26,147 nucleotides of DNA from Bacillota bacterium (lineage in GTDB: Bacteria; Bacillota; Clostridia; Lachnospirales; Lachnospiraceae), in assembly GCA_023443225.1 (NCBI GenBank), contig JAEZVF010000102.1:1-26147 (forward strand), given 5' to 3'. Under the pieces are notes generated by a model. The model did not search any database, was not told the DNA's origin, and saw nothing but the letters and a program-made list of their open reading frames with translations. Made by a program: the position numbers and the translations under genes. Of the stretch, positions 23,521 to 26,147 are shown piece by piece. Every line of letters begins with the position of its first letter. Positions within the stretch are counted from its first letter, which is position 1.

Positions 23521-24423
23521 ATGAAGAAAAACAAAATTAAGATCTTTCGTTTATTGCCATTACTATTAACCTTGTTTCTAGCGTTAAATATATTAGAATA
23601 TGCAAACAAAAGCACGAATACTACCATGGGTGAATTCGCAGAAATGCAGGTTCACTTTATAGATGTTGGTCAGGGAGATTGTACCCTAATCACATCTGGC
23701 GGAGAAGCCATGCTTATAGATGCAGGAAATAATGACAAAGGTACCTTGATACAGTCTTATTTACAAAAACAAGGGATATCCACTCTTGATATTGTAATAT
23801 GTACTCACGGAGATAGTGACCACAGTGGAGGCATGGATGTTATCCTATACAAATTTGATTGTAAGACAGTTATCATGCCAGATACCAGTAAAGTAATGAA
23901 TGATACTGCTACGTTCAGAGATGTTTTATCTTCAATGAAAGCAAAGAACTATAAAAACACAGTACCAGTTGTTGGTGATGTGTACAAATTAGGTAGTGCT
24001 ACAGTAACAATTATAGCACCGAATTCCTATGAATATGGTGAACATAGGAACAATTATTCGGTTGGTGTTTTAGTCCAGAATGGTGAAAATCGATTTTTAT
24101 TTACTGGTGATGCAGAAGAAGATGCAGAAGTGGATATCTTACGTAGTAACAGTAACATTTCTGCCGATGTTTATAAAGTTGCCCATCATGGTAGTCGTAC
24201 ATCAACTACAAAGAAATTTTTAGATGCCATCAACCCGACCTATGCAGTCATAAGTTGTGGTGAAGATAATCCGTATGGTCATCCACATGCAGAAGTAATG
24301 AATAGGTTGAGAAAATCAAGAATAAAAGTCTTTCGAACAGATGAGCAAGGTACTATTATAGCAACATCAGATGGAAGAAATATCACGTGGAATTGTAATC
24401 CTATCTATTATTTTCCAAATTAG
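23521..24423 (+). CDS. Exported ComEC/Rec2-like metallo-beta-lactamase-fold hydrolase
   Basis: About 300 residues. The N-terminus (KKNKIKIF then LLPLLLTLFLALNILEYA) is a signal peptide or membrane anchor, so the enzyme acts outside. The rest is the free-standing form of the hydrolase domain of ComEC: VHFIDVGQGDCTLI, metal motif THGDSDHSGG (HxDxDH), LFTGDAEEDAE, VAHHGSRTST and ISCGEDNPYGHPH. In ComEC this domain is linked to degradation of one DNA strand during uptake; free forms are thought to act on extracellular DNA or phosphodiesters. ATG 23521 has AAAGG 10 bases upstream; TTG 23503 has none. Its stop overlaps the dtxR stop by 4 bases, tail to tail. Confidence 0.88.
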   Translation: MKKNKIKIFRLLPLLLTLFLALNILEYANKSTNTTMGEFAEMQVHFIDVGQGDCTLITSGGEAMLIDAGNNDKGTLIQSYLQKQGISTLDIVICTHGDSDHSGGMDVILYKFDCKTVIMPDTSKVMNDTATFRDVLSSMKAKNYKNTVPVVGDVYKLGSATVTIIAPNSYEYGEHRNNYSVGVLVQNGENRFLFTGDAEEDAEVDILRSNSNISADVYKVAHHGSRTSTTKKFLDAINPTYAVISCGEDNPYGHPHAEVMNRLRKSRIKVFRTDEQGTIIATSDGRNITWNCNPIYYFPN

Positions 24424-24791
24424 TATCCGGCGGCTTTTATATGATTTTTGATAGCCTCAAAGCTTTCCTTGCTAATCACATGTTCGATCCTACAAGCATC
24501 TTGTGTGGCAATTTCTTTTGCAACACCAAGTTTTTCCAACCACAAAGTCAGAAACTCATGTCTTTCATAAATCATTTCTGCAATCGCTTTTCCGGATTCT
24601 GTAAGATAAATAAAACCAGCATCTGTAACAGTAATATGGTTATTTTCTCGCAAATGTTTCATAGCAATGCTCACGCTTGATTTCTTAAAACCAAGCTCAT
24701 TTGCTATGTCAACAGAACGTACAACTGGAAGAGACTTGCTCAATATGAGTATTGTTTCTAAGTAATTTTCAGCAGATTCATTTATATTCAT
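24420..24791 (-). CDS. DtxR/IdeR-family metal-dependent repressor, short form
   Basis: A 123-residue regulator: winged helix-turn-helix (SVDIANELGFKKSSVSIAMKHL, residues 26-47) and dimer/metal domain, without the SH3 domain of full DtxR. Metal-site residues: Glu8-Asn9, His78, Cys100, Glu103 and His104 in QDACRIEHVIS. Cys at this place is the iron-type pattern of DtxR/IdeR (MntR has Glu), though Asn9 replaces DtxR Met10 and the second metal site looks incomplete. I infer sensing of Fe(II). ATG 24791 gives the usual family start MNINESAENYLETI, with AAAGGTG about 10-12 bases upstream; earlier ATGs at 24839 and 24812 lack ribosome sites. The divergent DUF3793 operon has two DtxR-like boxes and is the likely target. 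Confidence 0.88.
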   Translation of the reverse strand: MNINESAENYLETILILSKSLPVVRSVDIANELGFKKSSVSIAMKHLRENNHITVTDAGFIYLTESGKAIAEMIYERHEFLTLWLEKLGVAKEIATQDACRIEHVISKESFEAIKNHIKAAGY

Positions 24792-24917
24792 AGGACAATC
24801 ACACCTTTCCATATTACCAATTTTAGTCTTAGATAACATGGATTAGTATAACATATAAAATATTTTTTTAAAACATATCATATAAATTTTTACCAAATGA
24901 GAAAAATAATAATTTAT

Positions 24918-24955
24918 AAAGCTACGGGAATAATAATAGTTCCAGTAGCTTTTTT
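24918..24955 (+). terminator. Plus-strand terminator upstream of the DUF3793 operon
   Basis: AAAGCTACGGGAA (24918-24930) pairs with TTCCAGTAGCTTT (24940-24952) with one G-A mismatch, followed by T. No plus-strand gene ends just before it; the nearest is the metallo-hydrolase gene ending at 24423, with dtxR in antisense between. Confidence 0.8.
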
Positions 24956-24983
24956 ATGTTAAATAAGGTAGGAAATCTTACTC

Positions 24984-25007
24984 AATCATTAATTAGTGAA
25001 TGATTGA
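24984..25007 (+). repeat. 8-bp inverted repeat upstream of the DUF3793 promoter
   Basis: CAATCATT, 8-base gap, AATGATTG. It lies about 30 bases upstream of the -35 box and has no T-tail. It may be a second regulator site. Confidence 0.4.
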
Positions 25008-25034
25008 AACAAGATGAATCATTCAAAAAACAAG

Positions 25035-25063
25035 TTGACTTTTTGATTGTAATTAGTTATCAT
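25035..25063 (+). promoter_or_regulatory. SigmaA promoter of the DUF3793-DUF2325 operon
   Basis: TTGACT (25035-25040), 17 bases, TATCAT (25058-25063). The -10 lies inside a GTTA-N4-TAAC dyad. Confidence 0.75.
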
Positions 25064-25087
25064 TAACCATAGTTAGGCATGACTAAC
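25056..25087 (+). promoter_or_regulatory. Two DtxR-like operator boxes
   Basis: Box 1 GTTATCATTAAC (25056-25067) covers the -10. Box 2 GTTAGGCATGACTAAC (25072-25087) covers the start region. Both share GTTA and TAAC arms, and box 2 resembles the TTAG/CTAA symmetry of DtxR/IdeR sites. A divergent DtxR-type gene lies 265 bases away. Confidence 0.55.
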
Positions 25088-25102
25088 ATGGAAGGAGGAT
25101 AT

Positions 25103-25720
25103 ATGAACTTGGAAGTATTTGAAATTGTAAAAAGTATGGATTTAAATGATATTACAACTCAGATTGTACTACAATGTGCACCGTTAATCTCAGGATTAAA
25201 AATATCGAATCTATTGACAATTTATAAGGAAAATGAAAATGAGTTAAGAGAATTATTGGAAAATACGAGCATTTCTTATTACTTTTTATTAGCTAAAGAG
25301 AACAAAATTACGGTATTGTTATATAAAGAAGATGATTTAGTATCTTATTTATCAGAAAGTAAAGTTAAGAATTTTCTAAAACAAAGAAATTATAAAAATC
25401 TTTCATTAAATCAGATACTTCCGTTATTTAAATTACGTTATCAGGAATATATGGGCAACAAAAAAGAATTTCCTCATGAAATGGGAGTTCTTTTAGGATA
25501 TCCAATTGAGGATGTTGAAGGGTTTGTATATAACAAAGGAAAAAACTTTTTACTTACTGGCTATTGGAAAGTGTATGAAAACAAGCCAGCAAAAGAACAA
25601 CTTTTTCATAAATTTGAAACTGTGAAAGAATCTATGATTCATTTTGTAGAATGTGGTTTAGGAATTGGAGATATAATTGAAATATATAGTAATGGACAGT
25701 TACATCACATAACAGTTTAG
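25103..25720 (+). CDS. DUF3793-family protein
   Basis: A 205-residue soluble protein without signal or membrane spans. Family signatures as I recall them: QCAPLISGLKISNLL near the start and EFPHEMGVLLGYPIEDVEGF followed by GYWKVYENKPAKEQLF in the middle. The biochemical role is unknown. DUF3793 genes often lie near ferrous-iron transport or flavodoxin genes in Clostridia, from memory, which fits the DtxR-type gene and operator boxes here. The conserved Cys in QCAP and the HE in FPHE are candidates for metal or cofactor contact. ATG 25103 has GGAAGGAGG 4 bases upstream; the ATG at 25079 lies in the operator and is not used. Confidence 0.85.
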   Translation: MNLEVFEIVKSMDLNDITTQIVLQCAPLISGLKISNLLTIYKENENELRELLENTSISYYFLLAKENKITVLLYKEDDLVSYLSESKVKNFLKQRNYKNLSLNQILPLFKLRYQEYMGNKKEFPHEMGVLLGYPIEDVEGFVYNKGKNFLLTGYWKVYENKPAKEQLFHKFETVKESMIHFVECGLGIGDIIEIYSNGQLHHITV

Positions 25721-25731
25721 GGGAGAATCAT

Positions 25732-26010
25732 ATGAGCGTAGTAATAGTTGGAGGACATGACCGTATGGTCTGTCAATATAAAAAGATATGTAAAGAACAT
25801 AATTGTAAAGCAAAGATTTTTACTCAAATGGCTAGTAACTTAAGTACACAGATCGGTACGCCGGACTTAATTATTCTATTTACAAATACGGTGTCACACA
25901 AAATGGTTCGTTGTGCACTTACCATGGCAGAAAAGTGTAATATAAATATTGTTAGGTGTCACACAAGCAGCGGACGTGCTTTAAATGAAATACTTTTAAT
26001 GCATCAATAA
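25732..26010 (+). CDS. DUF2325-family protein
   Basis: A 92-residue protein starting MSVVIVGGHDRMVCQYKKIC. The GGHDRM start, alternating strands and helices, and the late RCHTSSGRAL are typical of DUF2325, a Rossmann-like small domain of unknown role. It has five Cys and several His (VCQYKKIC, KEHNC, RCALTMAEKC, RCH), a good supply for metal or cluster binding. It follows the DUF3793 gene by 11 bases with GGGGAG upstream and is closed by the terminator at 26021, so the two form one operon. Confidence 0.85.
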   Translation: MSVVIVGGHDRMVCQYKKICKEHNCKAKIFTQMASNLSTQIGTPDLIILFTNTVSHKMVRCALTMAEKCNINIVRCHTSSGRALNEILLMHQ

Positions 26011-26020
26011 TTGTGAAGAC

Positions 26021-26064
26021 AAAAAGGGGCTGTCGCACTAAGTATTAGTGCGCAGCTCCTTTTC
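26021..26064 (+). terminator. Terminator of the DUF3793-DUF2325 operon
   Basis: GGGGCTGTCGCACTA (26026-26040) pairs with TAGTGCGCAGCTCC (26046-26059), with one bulged T and one G-T pair, then TTTTCT. AAAAA precedes the stem, so it may work in both directions. The first arm repeats that of the terminator at 74-124. Confidence 0.9.
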
Positions 26065-26075
26065 TCTGCAAAAAA

Positions 26076-26109
26076 ATAAATCCCAAACTTCGAAAAGTAA
26101 GGGATTTAT
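26076..26109. repeat. Nested perfect hairpin near the right edge
   Basis: ATAAATCCC (26076-26084) and GGGATTTAT (26101-26109) are exact complements, and inside them ACTT (26087-26090) and AAGT (26095-26098) pair around CGAA, with AA on both sides. There is no T-tail. A short open frame (ATG 26124, MRIPNRLP) runs off the edge after it without a ribosome site. Confidence 0.6.
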
Positions 26110-26147
26110 GGTAAAATATTAGTATGCGAATACCAAATAGATTACCT

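Overview
The window reads as chromosomal DNA of a low-GC, anaerobic, spore-forming Firmicute, most likely a Lachnospiraceae / Clostridium phytofermentans-type organism. This rests on codon use, strong AGGAGG-type ribosome sites, a PPi-type phosphofructokinase, a YaaH/SleL-like LysM-GH18 spore protein, and the DUF3793-DUF2325 pair. No tRNA, rRNA, CRISPR array or complete insertion sequence is visible.

Layout. (1) 1-2300, minus strand: PPi-dependent phosphofructokinase and a small cupin, each with its own terminator. A 3' fragment of an unidentified plus-strand gene enters from the left edge. (2) 2501-3793: a two-LysM, GH18-like protein whose catalytic residues are replaced. (3) 3884-11505: one tight operon for a [NiFe]-hydrogenase: small subunit, large subunit, maturation protease fused to a HypA-like domain, hypF, hypC, hypD, hypE. 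hypB, a normal hypA, a Tat signal and any membrane or redox partner are missing. (4) 11625-15650: adenine salvage: GntR/UTRA regulator, AzgA-type purine permease, adenine deaminase. The regulator gene and the permease gene share a 14-base operator sequence. (5) 16027-18929: secreted alkaline phosphatase, a YibE/F membrane protein, and a short relic of a second LysM-GH18 gene. (6) 19005-20785: TetR regulator with a stand-alone condensation-type acyltransferase, behind a consensus promoter whose -10 box begins a perfect 34-bp palindrome. (7) 20971-24423: C45/AAT-type Ntn hydrolase, CcdA-TlpA fusion, and an exported ComEC-like metallo-hydrolase. (8) 24420-26010: a short DtxR/IdeR-type metal regulator, then DUF3793 and DUF2325 genes behind a promoter carrying two DtxR-like boxes.

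How parts work together. HypC, D, E and F would build the Fe(CN)2CO group; the protease would remove the 14-residue tail of the large subunit; the HypA-like domain may stand in for nickel delivery. The purine cluster would import adenine and deaminate it to hypoxanthine under GntR control. The DtxR/DUF3793/DUF2325 module looks like a metal-responsive, probably iron-responsive, system of unknown biochemistry. The most unusual items are the protease-HypA' fusion, the catalytically dead GH18 protein and its relic, the DUF3793 module, and the tail-to-tail overlap of the metallo-hydrolase and dtxR genes with no terminator between them.
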